NCBI GenBank assembly: GCA_032622095.1 | Contig: CP136063.1 | Coordinates: 12,565,814-12,629,813 of the forward strand | DNA length: 64,000 nucleotides | Source: Siphonodentalium dalli | Taxonomy: Eukaryota; Mollusca; Scaphopoda; Gadilida; Siphonodentaliidae | Reading direction: 5' to 3' | Shown here: positions 32,842 to 45,664 of the stretch, one piece after another | How positions within the stretch are numbered: the stretch's first letter is position 1 | Layout of the letters: each line of letters opens with the position of its first letter | The notes under the pieces: generated by a model | Databases searched by the model: none | What the model was told of the DNA's origin: nothing | The model's input: only the letters and a program-made list of their open reading frames with translations | Translations under genes and position numbers: made by a program

Positions 32842-35800
32842 CTTGTAATATATCATGTAATTTATCATGGGGCTAGTAATATATCATGGGGCTTGTAATA
32901 TATCATGGGACTTGTAATATATCATGTGGCTTGTAATATATCATGGGGCTTGTAATAGTAATATATCATGGGGCTTGTAATATATCACGGGGCTTGTAAT
33001 CTATCATGGGGCCTGTAATATATCATGTGGCTTGTAATATATTATGGGGCTTGTAATATATCATGGGCTTGTAATAGATCAAGGGGCTTGTAATATATCA
33101 TGGGGCCTGTAATATATCATGGGGCTTGTAATATATCATGTGGCTTGTGATATATCATGGGGCTTGTAATATATCATTGGCTTGTAATATATCTTGGGGC
33201 TTGTAATATATCATGGGGCTTGTAATATATCATGTGGCTTGTAATATATCATGGGGCCTGTAATATATCATGGGGCCTGTGGTATATCATGGGGCTTGTA
33301 ATATATCGTGGGTTTGTAATATATCATGGGCTTGTAATATATCATGTGGCTTGTGATATATCAGGGGGCTTGTAATATATAACGAGGCTTGTAATATTAC
33401 AAGGGGCTTGTAATATATCTTGGGGCTTGTAATACATCATGGGGCTTGTAATATATCAGGGGGCTTGTAGTATATAACGAGGCTTGTAATATATCATGGG
33501 GCGTGTAATATATCATGGGGCTTGTAATATATCATGGGGCGTGTAATATATCATGGGGCGTGTAATATATCATGGGGCTTGTAATATATCATGGGGCGTG
33601 TAATATATCATGGGGCGTGTAATATATCATGGGGCTTGTAATAGTAATATATCATGGGGCTTGTAATATATCACGGGGCTTGTAATCTATCATGGGGCCT
33701 GTAATATATCATGGGGCGTGTAATATATCATGTGCTTGTAATATATCATGTGGCTTGTGATATATCAGGGGGCTTGTAATATATAACGAGGCTTGTAATA
33801 TTACAAGGGGCTTGTAATATATCTTGGGGCTTGTAATATATCATGGGGCTTGTAATATATCAGGGGGCTTGTAATATATCATGGGGCTTGTAATATATCA
33901 TGGGGCTTGTAATATATCATGGGGCGTGTAATATATCGTGGGTTTGTAATATATCATGGGGTTGTAATATATCACGTGGCTTGTAATATTACAAGGGGCT
34001 TGTAATATATCTTGGGGCTTGTAATATATCATGGGGCTTGTAATATATCAGGGGGCTTGTAATATATAACGAGGCTTGTAATATATTATGGGGCGTGTAA
34101 TATATCATGGGGCTTGTAATATATCATGGGGCGTGTAATATATCATGGGGCGTGTAATATATCATGGGGCTTGTAATATATCATGGGGCGTGTAATATAT
34201 CATGGGGCGTGTAATATATCATGGGGCTTGTAATATATCATGGGGCTTGTAATATATCATGGGCTTGTAATTAATCAAGGGGCTTGTAATATATCATGGG
34301 GCCTGTAATATATCATGGGGCTTGTAATATATCATGTGGCTTGTGATATATCATGGGGCTTGTAATATATCATTGGCTTGTAATATATCTTGGGGCTTGT
34401 AATATATCATGGGGCTTGTAATATATCATGTGGCTTGTAATATATCATGGGGCCTGTAATATATCATGTGGCTTGTGATATATCATGGGGCTTGTAATAT
34501 ATCATTGGCTTGTAATATATCTTGGGGCTTGTAATATATCATGGGGCTTGTAATATATCATGTGGCTTGTAATATATCATGGGGCCTGTCATATATCATG
34601 GGTCCTGTGGTATATCATGGGGCTTGTAATATATCGTGGGTTTGTAATATATCATGGGCTTGTAATATATCATGTGGCTTGTGATATATCAGGGGGCTTG
34701 TAATATATAACGAGGCTTGTAATATTACAAGGGGCTTGTAATATATCAGGGGGTCTTGTAATATATCATGGGGCTTGTAATATATCAGGGGGCTTGTAAT
34801 ATATAACGAGGCTTGTAATATATCATGGGGCGTGTAATATATCATGGGGCTTGTAATATATCATGTGGCTTGTAATATATCATGGGGCCTGTAATATATC
34901 ATGTGGCTTGTAATATATCATGGGGCTTGTAATATATCATGGGGCTTGTGATATATCATGGGGCCTGTAATATATCATGTGGCTTGTAATATATCATGTG
35001 GCTTGTAATATATCATGTGCCTTGTAATATATCATGGGGCTTGTAATATATCATGTGGCTTGTAATATATCATGGGGCCTGTAATATATCATGTGGCTTG
35101 TAATATATCATGGGGCTTGTAATATATCATGGGGCTTGTGATATATCATGTGGCTTGTAATATATCATGTGGCTTGTAATATATCACGGGGCTTTTAATA
35201 TATCATGTGGCTTGTAATATATCATGTGGCTTGTAATATATCATGTGGCTTGTAATATATCATGGGGCTTGTAATATATCATGTGGCTTGTAATATATCA
35301 TGTGGCTTGTAATATATCATGTGGCTTGTAATATATCATGTGGCTTGTAATATATCATGGGGCTTGTAATATATCGTGTGGCTTGTAATATATCACGGGG
35401 CTTGTAATATATCATGTGGCTTGTAATATATCATGTGGCTTGTAATATATCATGGGGCTTGTAATATATCATGTGGCTTGTAATATATCATGGGGCCTGT
35501 AATATATCATGGGGCTTGTAATATATCATGGGGCTTGTAATATATCATGTGGCTTGTAATATATCACGGGCTTGTAATATATCAGGGGGGCTTGTAATAT
35601 ATCATGGGGCCTGTAATATATCATGGGGCTTGTAATATATCATGGGGCCTGTAATATATCATGGGGCCTGTAATATATCATGTGGCTTGTAATATATCAT
35701 GTGGCCTGTAATATATCATGTGGCTTGTAATATATCATGGGGCCTGTAATATATCATGTGGCTTGTAATATATCATGGGGCTTGTAATATATCATGGGGC

Positions 35801-36807
35801 CTGTAATATATCATGTGGCTTGTAATATATCATGTGGCTTGTAATATATCATGGGGCCTGTAATATATCATGGGGCTTGTAATATATCATGGGGCTTGTA
35901 ATATATCATGTGGCTTGTAATATATCACGGGCTTGTAATATATCAGGGGGGCTTGTAATATATCATGGGGCCTGTAATATATCATGGGGCTTGTAATATA
36001 TCATGGGGCCTGTAATATATCATGGGGCCTGTAATATATCATGTGGCTTGTCATATATCATGTGGCTTGTAATATATCATGTGGCTTGTAATATATCATG
36101 GGGCCTGTAATATATCATGTGGCTTGTAATATATCATGGGGCTTGTAATATATCATGGGGCCTGTAATATATCATGTGGCTTGTAATATATCATGGGGCC
36201 TGTAATATATCATGGGGCTTGTAATATATCATGGGGCCTGTAATATATCATGTGGCTTGTAATATATCATGTGGCTTGTAATATATCATGGGGCCTGTAA
36301 TATATCATGTGGCTTGTAATATATCATGGGGCCTGTAATATATCATGGGGCTTGTAATATATCATGGGGCTTGTAATATATCATGTGGCTTGTAATATAT
36401 CACGGGCTTGTAATATATCAGGGGGGCTTGTAATATATCATGGGGCCTGTAATATATCATGGGGCTTGTAATATATCATGGGGCCTGTAATATATCATGG
36501 GGCCTGTAATATATCAGGGGGGCTTGTAATATATCATGGGGCCTGTAATATATCATGTGGCTTGTAATATATCATGTGGCTTGTAATATATCATGGGGCC
36601 TGTAATATATCTTGGGGCTTGTGATATATCATGGGGCCTGTAATATATCATGGGCTTGTAATATAGCATGGAGCTTGTAATATATCATGGGGCTTGTAAT
36701 ATATCATGAGGCTTGTAATCTATCATGGGGCTTGTAATCTATCATGGGCTTGTAATATATCAAGGGGCTTGTAATATATCATGTGGTTTGTAATATATCA
36801 TGTAATA
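32842..36807. repeat. ~4-kb satellite of ~19-bp units
   Basis: About 200 tandem copies of CTTGTAATATATCATGGGG and variants (GTGGC for GGGGC, CCTG for CTTG, GCGTG). Longer composite blocks recur. One is AATATATAACGAGGCTTG followed by AATATTACAAGGGG, near 33375, 33775 and 34705. Another is AATAGTAATATATCATGG at 32955 and 33640. A third is CACGGGCTTG…CAGGGGGGCTTG at 35566, 35926 and 36400. These show higher-order organisation. Preceded by (CATA)n at 32818-32841. A stray pair of units lies near 37540-37575. Open frames in it are artefacts. Confidence 0.95.
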
Positions 36808-37625
36808 TTATATCTCACGTGACTTTCTCGCATTCTGATTGGCTGCACACTGCTATACTATTTTACGATAGTACCCCAGTAGGATTTTTGCATGCCTACT
36901 ATTCTTTTTCTATTTATAGTAAAAGACTCATTTCGGGAAATCGGGCTGCCACCTGAAGCTACGGCCAATCTTGAACTATACCTTGTGTGATATTTGTTGC
37001 AATATCGGTATATCATTAGATTTATTGATGAATATCAACGATCTTACAAATGTCCGATGATATCAAGCCAATGTATTTAATAGTTTGTCCGTTTAGTTGG
37101 CAAGCGGCCACTCCTAATTTTGCAATGCCAGTGGACGTTATTTATAATTTCCTTTTCCGGTTAATCGAAGTTAAACAAATTAATTAAATTTTTTCGCCAA
37201 AATGTCTTTGCTGATGACGTATTTATAGAAATGATTGTATGAATCATGAAGATATGCTGTTAGATGTAACTAATAACATAGTTATGCCCCCCCCCCACCC
37301 CCTGCAATCGTCAAAATATTGCCGTAAATTGTTAAATCTGAGACCGATTTCCAAAATTCAAGGTAAATAAAAATGTGAGAATCAGACTCAGAAATTGGAT
37401 GAGAATTGGCACAAATGTTCGATATGATATAATACATAATGAATGTCTTGTCGTTGACTATGCCAACATAGTGGTCCCCGATGACCACTATTTTGGCATA
37501 GTCAACTCCAAGCCATTCGTTATCTATATAATATATCATAGGGCTTTTCATATATCATGGGTCTTGTAATATACTATATAGATAATGAATGGCTTGGAAT
37601 TGACTATGCCAAAATAGTGGCCCGA
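36808..37625. repeat. Gene-free stretch ending in nested inverted repeats
   Basis: 36830-36850 has CACGTG and an ATTGG (inverted CCAAT) box but no gene follows. At 37452-37508 GTTGACTATGCCAACATAGT and ACTATTTTGGCATAGTCAAC form a hairpin. The right half of that hairpin pairs again with 37572-37622 (ATGGCTTGGAATTGACTATG), so three copies of one arm exist in alternating orientation. Confidence 0.6.
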
Positions 37626-37639
37626 GAGGAGAATTAGTC

Positions 37640-39150
37640 CACAAATGATAATCTCCATGATATCAGGAGTCCAATTGTGCGTTTAATGACGTCAAAAGTG
37701 GGGCCATTCGAGTCAGTGGGGCCTAGAGGGTGGGAGGGGCACAAACATTGATAAACAATATGTTTAGCGCCGATTTCCACCTGGTTGATACATATTCTTC
37801 TCCGTGATACGAATAATCTAATCGTGTGGTTTAAATGCACCATATTGGTGCCTTTTGGGTGAGAGATATGCAATGGTGGCCCAAAATTTCATACGAATTT
37901 GTATACTCGCCAATTTTCATAAATTGCATATATATATATTCACCTCTATAATGAGTCTAAGTATGTGGTTTAATGATATCATAAGTGACGCCACTTGAAT
38001 CCGACATAGGGACGGGATGGTCGCCAAAAAAAAAATATGTTTAGTGCCAATTACCATCAAACTCATACACGTTCTTCTCAAATGATACAATGAATCAAAT
38101 ATCTGCAAATATATGTCTCTGTTCTATATATATAACTTTAAGGGTACAATCGAGATGGAACCAAGACGGTCTAACAATGTAACTTTTTACGAGTAAGATT
38201 ATGGTGCCGGTTAAAATTTTCTTAAAGATGGATTATCTCTTTAAATAACAAATTTTAAATAGTTACGCGGGTATAAAATAATAGATATGAACTGAAGACC
38301 TTTGTCCGGAAAAGCTTCTATCAATTAATATTGATTTCATTTCGAATATTAAATCGGGCCCATTTATGTTACTATTTTTAGAACCGACCATTCGGATGAG
38401 ACCGTATTGCGATATAGAGCACTGGGTTGTTCCTACGGCTACGCAACGAATGTCAAATGTCACAGATTGGTTGTTAGTATTCTTTTTTTCCACAGATATA
38501 TGCGATAATGAGTATAATTAACGTTTATTTGTGACAAAATTGCACAATATAATTTCTGGTCTCTGTTAACAGTAACCACTATTGTTCGTTAGCTGAACAA
38601 ACACACCTCTTTAGACCAGAAAATATTCGAAATAAAATTAATATTAATCGATAGAAGCATTTCCGGACAGGAGTCTTCGATTCAAATCTAATATTTTATA
38701 CCTCGGTAACTATATAATACATGTTTACAAAGAGATAATCCACCTTTAAGTAATGTTGTTGGTGTCCAGGGGGAGCTATGTTAGCAGAGATTTCGACCAA
38801 ATTGATATATTATTCCTCCCTGTGATACGAGGAATATAAACGTGTGATCTATAGACGCGAAATTTGTGCCGTTTGTGTGAGAGATTGGGGGGGGGGGGGG
38901 GTAATAACTATGATAATAATTTGTTTAGTTGCCGATTACCAGCAAACTTATATATAATGATCTCCATTATATAATGCATGCATGAGTCTAATGGTTTAAA
39001 TATGACAAAAGTGGCACGGTTCAGGGCATGCATGAGGGGAGTTGCAACATATAATAAGTTGATACAAATATATTTAGCACTGATTCCACCAAATTCGTGC
39101 ACGTTCTTCTCTAATGATATGATGAATTAAATCACATTTTGGGTCATTTG
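37640..39150. repeat. Diverged tandem repeat interrupted by a MITE
   Basis: Five or so diverged units recur with a TATGTTTAG(C/T)GCC(A/G)ATT-like core (37760, 38037, 38925, 39070). TTCTTCTC…TGATA phrases and a GTGTGAGAGAT-like phrase (37858, 38875) also recur. The TTAA MITE copy at 38222-38749 sits within the array. A 17-base G run lies at 38886. Confidence 0.6.
38222..38749 (-). mobile_element. TTAA MITE family, copy 2 (528 bp, complete)
   Basis: TTAA at 38222-38225 and 38746-38749 directly flanks AGATGGATTATCTC and GAGATAATCCACCT. The long imperfect inverted ends and the centre match copies 1 and 3 in opposite orientation to copy 1. It is inserted in a diverged tandem repeat. TTAA duplication again points to a piggyBac-type transposase acting in trans. 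Confidence 0.85.
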
Positions 39151-39179
39151 GGTCATGGATGGCGAGAGGAGATTTCAAT

Positions 39180-39320
39180 TCCAACACAGTTATATATAGT
39201 CATCTCCCAGCCGATATCCAACACAGTTATATATAGTCATCTCCCAGCCGATATCCAACACAGTTATATATAGTCATCTCCCAGCCGATATCCAACACAG
39301 TTATATATAGTCATCTCCCA
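39180..39320. repeat. 37-bp minisatellite, ~3.8 copies
   Basis: The unit contains CCAACACAGTTATATATAGT and CATCTCCCAGCCGATAT. Copies are almost identical, so the array is young. Confidence 0.95.
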
Positions 39321-40456
39321 GGCCATCGTCATAATCGTTCGGATGAGTTTTTGGCGTTCCAATTTCACATTCTCGATAAATGGTGACCGAATTAAGTCAC
39401 TTGAACAATTTTGATCTTCTCAACTGCCATATTTATATGGGGATGGAAATCAGGTCATTCATATAATGATCTAGCAACACAGATACATAGAAGAAAGCAT
39501 TAAGAGTATATATATGTCAATCTATTTGAGAGATACATATATTCATTCAAACTGAGGGACCTTGAATCGTCAGAGGATTGAATATTAAAATGGCTCATGT
39601 ATATATTATAACACGATTGAGTCTGTCCCATTCAATATAGTTTCCACAAAAAAGTTACAATTGCAAAGAGATATGAAAATGTAGAGCAGGCCTGTTCAAA
39701 AATAGTGGTCACAGCGTGCAGTCGAACATGGTTACTTCTGAGATAAAGGAAAACGCAGTCCATAGATCATGACTTCTCAGGATCCTCCAATATTGACGTC
39801 TGACAAAGGTATATATGTCCGATACAGAGGATTATCATCTTATCAGAACTAGTACACACCCACCCACCCCCAGTATCTCATCCCAACGACACAAATTTGG
39901 CGTCTTTAGATCACACAATAATATTCCTTGTTTCAAGTTAAAGTGTGTTTATTGATGAGGGCAAGCATAACTTACAGCTCTAGGCCTCCTGAATCAAATT
40001 CCGAAGATGTTGTGAAGAACACACGAAACTTGTCAGTTGTACAGGGACGTGACAACAGGGGTTGGTCGGTGTCTCGACCCCCCCCCCCGAACTTTTGTAC
40101 AATTTGCTTAGCTGTGCAGTCATTCATACGTGAGGAAAATCAGGATTCTTATGACTAACAGTTCTAAATAATGATACGTACAATCCAGCAAACGCAACAA
40201 ACAAACCCGATTTTAAATAAATACACATATACACTTATGACTAACTCGGGAGAGGGATCTGTATATATGTTCAACTTGTTTTGGTAGTCATGGTGCTTTG
40301 CCATTCCTAATTATTTATTTTTTCAGAGTAATAATATATGGGAGAGGGGGTACCCTTAAGTGAGTCAGCACATGTCCCCCAATCCCTTTGTATGTATACA
40401 CAAAAATGTATGTGTTATATATCATGTGTTATCTAAAATATTTTATATAAATATGT
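39321..40456. other. Gene-free stretch
   Basis: No coding signal that I trust. It contains a C-run at 40079-40088 and scattered AT-rich sequence. Confidence 0.5.
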
Positions 40457-40795
40457 TTAAAGATGGATTATCTCTTTAAATAACAAATTTTAAATAGTTG
40501 CGTGGGTATAAAATAATAGATATGAACTGAAAACCCCTGTCCGGAAAAGCTTCTATCATTTAATATTGATTTTATTTCGAATATTAAATCGGGACCGTTT
40601 ATGTTACTATTTTTAGAACAGACCATTCGGATGATACCATATTGCGATATAGAACACTGGGCTGTTCCTATGGCTACGCACCGAAAGTCAAATGTCCCAG
40701 ATTGATTATTTGTATTATTTTGTTCCACAGATATAAGCGATTATGAATATAATTAAAGTTAATTTGTGACAAAATTGTACAATTAAATTTCTGGA
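40457..40795 (-). mobile_element. TTAA MITE family, copy 3 (truncated)
   Basis: TTAA at 40457-40460 then AGATGGATTATCTC. It matches copy 2 to about 40795, where homology stops before the second end. The 86-codon frame (40728-40468) is kept, without ATG. Confidence 0.75.
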
Positions 40796-41189
40796 AGCTA
40801 TCTAAACATTTGATTCAGTGTATAGCTGCCAACATAGACTTCATTTGTAAACATAAATTTGATCTTGAATGCAACCGCGCATTACATATACGACAGACTG
40901 GTTTGAATGCAAAACACACGTTACATGTGCATACCAAAGCGAATGCCCCCACAAAGAGAGCAAAAGATGGAATAAGTCAACACAAGGCCGACCTTTGTCG
41001 GTCAAGCGTCAACGAACACCACCTCCGCTCTCTGGATAAACAAAGCATTACATGACAATTAGTCGGTCGCCGTCAGAAAACTGCACTAACACACGTAGGT
41101 TTGCCACAACTTGTGTGTGTGGCCAACAATGAAAGAAACATAATACATTGTATCTTCTATGAAAGAGAATAGTTTAGCTGGCAGGTCGG

Positions 41190-41465
41190 TTAATTGTAAT
41201 AAGAAGAACTATTCGTCGTCCAGTTTGTCCAAAGAGAAAACAATATTCGGAATTCGTCAATCATCTCGTACCACATGTTGTTTCGACACTCCCTTAAAGC
41301 AGGGTGATTACAGTGAATGATAATATGTTTAGGCTCATCTTCATTGCTTTTGTTACATAGCGTACATACATTTGCTTTAGTTGATGCTGTTTCAGCGATT
41401 AATTGTGCGACTGTATAAAAGGCAACCTTTTTCTCTGGGTACAAAATAAAAATCAGTTTGAACAC
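41190..41465 (-). pseudogene. Non-LTR retrotransposon RT C-terminal fragment
   Basis: Contains VAQLIAETASTKANVCTLCNKSNEDEPKHIIIHCNHPALRECRNNMW. CTLC…H…HC is the zinc-finger-like motif that follows the RT in many non-LTR retrotransposons, with the E-D-E ahead of the His. The upstream continuation is stopped. No other part of the element is seen nearby. Confidence 0.6.
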
Positions 41466-41710
41466 TGCTCAATTTAAGAATAATTTGGGAAGTCCTCTCC
41501 TTCGCAGACAACTAAATAAAGCTTGTCTCTGCCATTATCTGCAATATCTCTTGTGTGTGCAATTAGATCTTTTATCTGACAGTGTTTGATAAATAATAAC
41601 AGAAATGGCTGGATGATTATTTTTGTTATGCATTTCAATTTAAATTTGATTAATTCCTACAGGTATGTGGTGTTTTCTATGCAGTTGTGCAGGCAGGTGT
41701 TACAATAGTA

Positions 41711-41899
41711 CAGTAATGCTCTAAGTAATCGACTCCATAACCACAGCAGAATTATGGGTAATTTTTCAGGATTTAGTCGGAAATATGGCTTGGGGAGAGC
41801 TTTCCGATGAATGGCAACAAGCCATATTTCAGACAAAATTTTGAAACATTACCTTAATTCTGCTGTGGTTATGGAGTCGATTAATTAGGGCATTACTGT
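41711..41899. repeat. ~190-bp hairpin element with ~50-bp arms
   Basis: CAGTAATGCTCTAAGTAATC…CCACAGCAGAATTA and its inverse at 41850-41899 pair with few mismatches. The loop has ATGGCTTGGGGAGAGC and CAAGCCATATTTC, themselves partly inverted. A diverged relative is at 14927-15057. Confidence 0.75.
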
Positions 41900-42740
41900 A
41901 TGTCTATTTTGGCTATTAACTCCTTTTTATCTATGATAATAATGTGCCATGTTGATAACCCTTCCCTAAGTTTTGAACTTACCTCAAGGAAAATGAACCC
42001 ACTTCAACTTCTTAAAGAGATATTTTAACACTTCCACACCCACCATATATGTGCAATGAATTTGAGATCTTGATGTAGCAGAATTTTAAGATAAACTTAT
42101 TTATAAGGCCCAAATTTTTTAGTCCTTAACTTGCATTTCAAGGACCCATTAATCTGTATTATTTTTTATCAAATAGACTATGTCTAGAACTGACCATGAC
42201 CATATATGTTGGGAAGAATATAAAATTTGCCCTCCCGTGCAATTATTCTGAAAAAAGTTGGATATACATCTAGCAATTTATTTATATTGGCAGTTTAGGT
42301 GTAGGGTGGATCTCATCAACTTTTGTCAATATTTTCAACAATGTAAATTTCATCCCTGACTCGGACATAGCCAGGGTTGGGGGTGTCTCACACTCGTCCC
42401 ACTGATAAAAATGTTCAACAGTTGGAAATTTCATACCTAACACAACATTAGTTGGAAATTTCACACCAATAATAGGATGAAATTAATTGTTCTTTCCTGC
42501 TTTCAATAAAATTTGGTTATAAACTGGCAATATTTATGGAAAGTTCCTAACCAAAGGGTTGGTGTCAGGTTGATTCAATGAATATTTCCAGCAGCACTAG
42601 TTTCTAACCACACCCAATGGCTGGACACTCTTTGAAAATTACCCAAGCAGATGCGATTACACAGCTGTTTTACCGAGTCCCTCTCTTGCATACCGAGTAA
42701 GTCAAATATACCAGGACTGATCAATTCCCCATTTATATTT
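41900..42740. other. Gene-free stretch
   Basis: Only weak repeats (GTTGGAAATTTCA(C/T)ACC near 42420 and 42450). No gene. Confidence 0.5.
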
Positions 42741-42741
42741 T

Positions 42742-42982
42742 TCAATTCATGCGGTCGGTAATCATGAGGGCTCGCAAATTACTTTTACGTATAGCCATAT
42801 TATGCACGATAGGAATCAGACTGATCTCTATTTCTGTAATTAGATCGCTGAGACTTGGATTGGTTTCTTTCGTCGAATGATCTTTTGGAGAGCCATCGTC
42901 TGCAGAAAACGTTAAGCGGCCAGAATCCATCCTCAAAGACGGCATCGAAGTCATCAATGTGAACATTCATTCTAGCCGACAC
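42742..42982 (-). pseudogene. ORF1-like C-terminal fragment of a non-LTR retrotransposon
   Basis: The minus strand reads SARMNVHIDDFDAVFEDGFWPLNVFCRRW. The equivalent block at 25340-25415 is SMRINVHIDVDMVLQRNFWPKYCRC. The shared N-V-H-I-D, FWP and CR pattern marks the same type of ORF1 end. Only this block is recognisable. Confidence 0.45.
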
Positions 42983-43220
42983 TGGTGAATCGCCTGAGGA
43001 TTTTTACCACAGGAAGCCCTGAGTATGTAAGAATCACACAACACGTTCATGTCGTGTTGATAAGATAAGTTTAATAGGCAAAACATCCTTATAAGGACAG
43101 TATGCAAACATATTAATATATAGTTGTACATTGAACAATACAATAAATGATATAATAATAGATGGTAATATATAACCATTTAAGTAAAGCTGAATGTGCA
43201 TATGGTCGTCTCGTCTTCAT

Positions 43221-43560
43221 TTATTCATTGTTTATGAGGCGATGCTCATCGCGTGCGGAAAATAATTTTCGGATTATATGACATATTGAAGTGCATGAAT
43301 TTGAAATATTGTTGGATAGGATTTTGACAAGCTGTTCAGTTTGTGTCATGTTTTCAAAGTCTGGGAACTGTGTCTTCATAAGAGTTATTAGTTCGAGCCG
43401 CGGTGTGCGGTAAGCACTACATTCCAAAAGAAAGTGTCTTTCATCTTCAATAGCATCATCGGAACAAAATATACATAGTCTTTGTTCCAATGCCGTCGGT
43501 GGTTGGGTGTGGCGTCCCTTTTCAATAGCCAGTTTATGATTACTGACGCAATGTAGACAG
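43221..43560 (-). pseudogene. Non-LTR retrotransposon RT C-terminus
   Basis: Reads SNHKLAIEKGRHTQPPTALE, then QRLCIFCSDDAIEDERHFLLECSAYR. This is the classic terminal zinc-finger-like CxxC…EDE.HFLLEC motif. The frame then runs 50 further residues to a stop at 43221 (HRLINNE). It is a different family from the fragment at 41190. The 5' part is lost at the start of the duplicated block at 43543. Confidence 0.75.
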
Positions 43561-45003
43561 TGTCGTTCGCGGTGATTTTGATGAAAGGGTGCTCAGAGCT
43601 TCTCCGAAACGCGACAACTATGGTGTCCGTGGGATTTTACCTTTAGATAGGAAGTTTGAACTCAATCGAGCATGCGGAGAGCACTCAAAATATTGTTCCC
43701 GTTTAATTTTAATTACCAAATACCAACGCAGAGATATACGGGAACATATGGGGGAATGTTTAGGTAATATAAACAGATGACAGCTATTTAAATACAAGCG
43801 CAAAAGAAGTCTTATTTATTGGTAGGAAATGTTCACATAATAATTACCAAATACCATTGTATTTAATTTTAATTACCAAATACCATTGTAACTGTTACCA
43901 ATGCGTCTGTATAATGACGCAATGTAGACTGTCGTTCGCGGTGATTTTGATGAAAGGGTGCTCAGAGCTTCTCCAAAACGCGACAACTATGGTGTCCGTG
44001 GGATTTTACCTTTAGATAGGAAGTTTGAACTCAATCGAGCATGCGGAGAGCACTCAAAATATTGTTCCCGTATATCTCTGCGTTGCGTTGAATTGCAAAC
44101 AAACGCTCTTTTTATAGCGACGCGTCATATACAACGCTCGTTGAATTATCACTTTGGGTGAAAGGGTGCTCAGAGCTTCTCCAAAACGCGACAACTACGG
44201 TGTCCGTGGGATTTTACCCTTATATACGAAATTTGAGCTCGATGGGTGCAGTCGTTTTCGATTCTATAAAGTACACACACATATATATACGGAAGTCTCA
44301 AAATATATAGTACTAGCAGGTTAGCCCACCACTGGCGGCATTCGTCCCATGGCTTTGTTCGAAAAAGCTTTTTTAAAATGAATTTATTTTTCAATTCGTC
44401 GAAATCCGCCAGTTTTACCCGATTTGACCTTGAATTGATCATTTTGAAGGTCAAGGTCAGGTCGGGGTCACAATTTAACCCGCCCATGACACTTCCCATA
44501 GGTAGCAAGTTTGAGCTCAATCGGTTCGAGTCTATAAAGGACACACACATATATATATCATTTGTGGGTACCCGTTTCAAGGTGAAGATCACCTAGGACG
44601 GAAAAACTGACCCGATCCCAGTTCCTAGGAAGCCCTAAGTATGTAAGAATCACACAACACGCTCATGTCTGGATACCAAGTAGGTAAGAATCACACAACA
44701 CGCTCACCGACGCTGACGCCCGTGTACAGACGTAAGAATCACATTACGCATATACGCTCTTTATCGACTACACTGCGGATAGGAACGCTCTTTAACTATC
44801 AACGCGATTAACCACCGCCGTGCCGTTTGCGGTGATTTTGATGATTGGGAGTAGAGAATGAGTGGTCAAAGCTTGTCCAAAATGCGACGTGGACGATCCC
44901 CGTGGGGTTTTACACTTATATACGAAATTTGAGCTCGATGGGTGCAGTCGTTTTCGATTCTATAAAGTACACACATATATATATACGGAAGTCTCAAAAT
45001 ATA
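43543..45003. repeat. Repeated ~160-bp unit, two near-identical and two diverged copies
   Basis: 43543-43701 and 43913-44070 are nearly identical (GACGCAATGTAGAC, GGGTGCTCAGAGCTTCTCC, AAGTTTGAACTCAATCGAGC). Diverged copies start at 44157 and 44826 and share a downstream part: GAGCTCGATGGGTGCAGTCG, then TCTATAAAG and CACACA(C)ATATATATA. A further repeat, AAGTATGTAAGAATCACACA, occurs at 43020 and 44636, with a shorter copy at 44680. No gene is supported. Confidence 0.7.
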
Positions 45004-45599
45004 TAGTATAGATAGACGAATAGGTATGTCCAATCCTATACTATAATCTATGTTATTGGCTTATTATCTGCCAACACACACAAATATTGATTGTTCTATT
45101 ACGCTTGCTATCAAGCCATAGTATATCGAGTTACTCAACCGTGAAAAGTTCCCACGGCCAGAGTTCTTGTAGGCCAGGTGTAGGTGTTCGACGTGAGTAC
45201 AGTTCACTAATAATTATGGACAAAATGGCGACATAAACAAAAGAAATGGATGGTCTCAATGAATATGGACGACGCGAAACAGCAAAATCATCAAACCGTC
45301 GATCTGAGAATTTTCACAACAGCAGAATAATCCCAGTTGATGTGGCATCACATGCGTTCTTCTGAGAATATCTTTGGTGATCCAAGCATTGTATTATTTG
45401 ATTAATTATACCTAAAGGTTCGGAGCAAAATAATAAACATTCTCTCTCAAGGACGATAACTCTGTAGTGCATGCTTCCATATGTGCGAGGCGGTCGCATG
45501 TGGGTTAATTTTTTTTATGAAAGTTGGAAGAATAGTAAAAAAAAAATAATTTGTTAAAAATTGTAAAAAATAATAACAAATGATGAAAAATTGTTAGGC

Positions 45600-45664
45600 C
45601 AATGCATTCTCTTATATATGCGAGGCGACCTATGGTAGACTCGCATATATAAGAGAATGCATTG
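45600..45664. repeat. Perfect 25-bp inverted repeat with 15-bp loop
   Basis: CAATGCATTCTCTTATATAT plus GCGAG is exactly inverted at 45640-45664. It is not adjacent to a gene on either side, and the surrounding 45.0-45.9 kb shows no coding sequence. Confidence 0.9.

Noticed and set aside
34615-34845. Open frame of 76 codons inside the satellite
   Set aside because: It is a translation of the ~19-bp repeat with no stop in one phase; composition is only repeat-derived.
40810-41055. 81-codon plus-strand frame
   Set aside because: Nominal non-ATG start and no recognisable family; possibly transposon-derived but unsupported.
44440-44470. TCAAGGTCA nuclear-receptor-type half site
   Set aside because: It lies in a dispersed repeated unit with no gene nearby; a chance match is likely.
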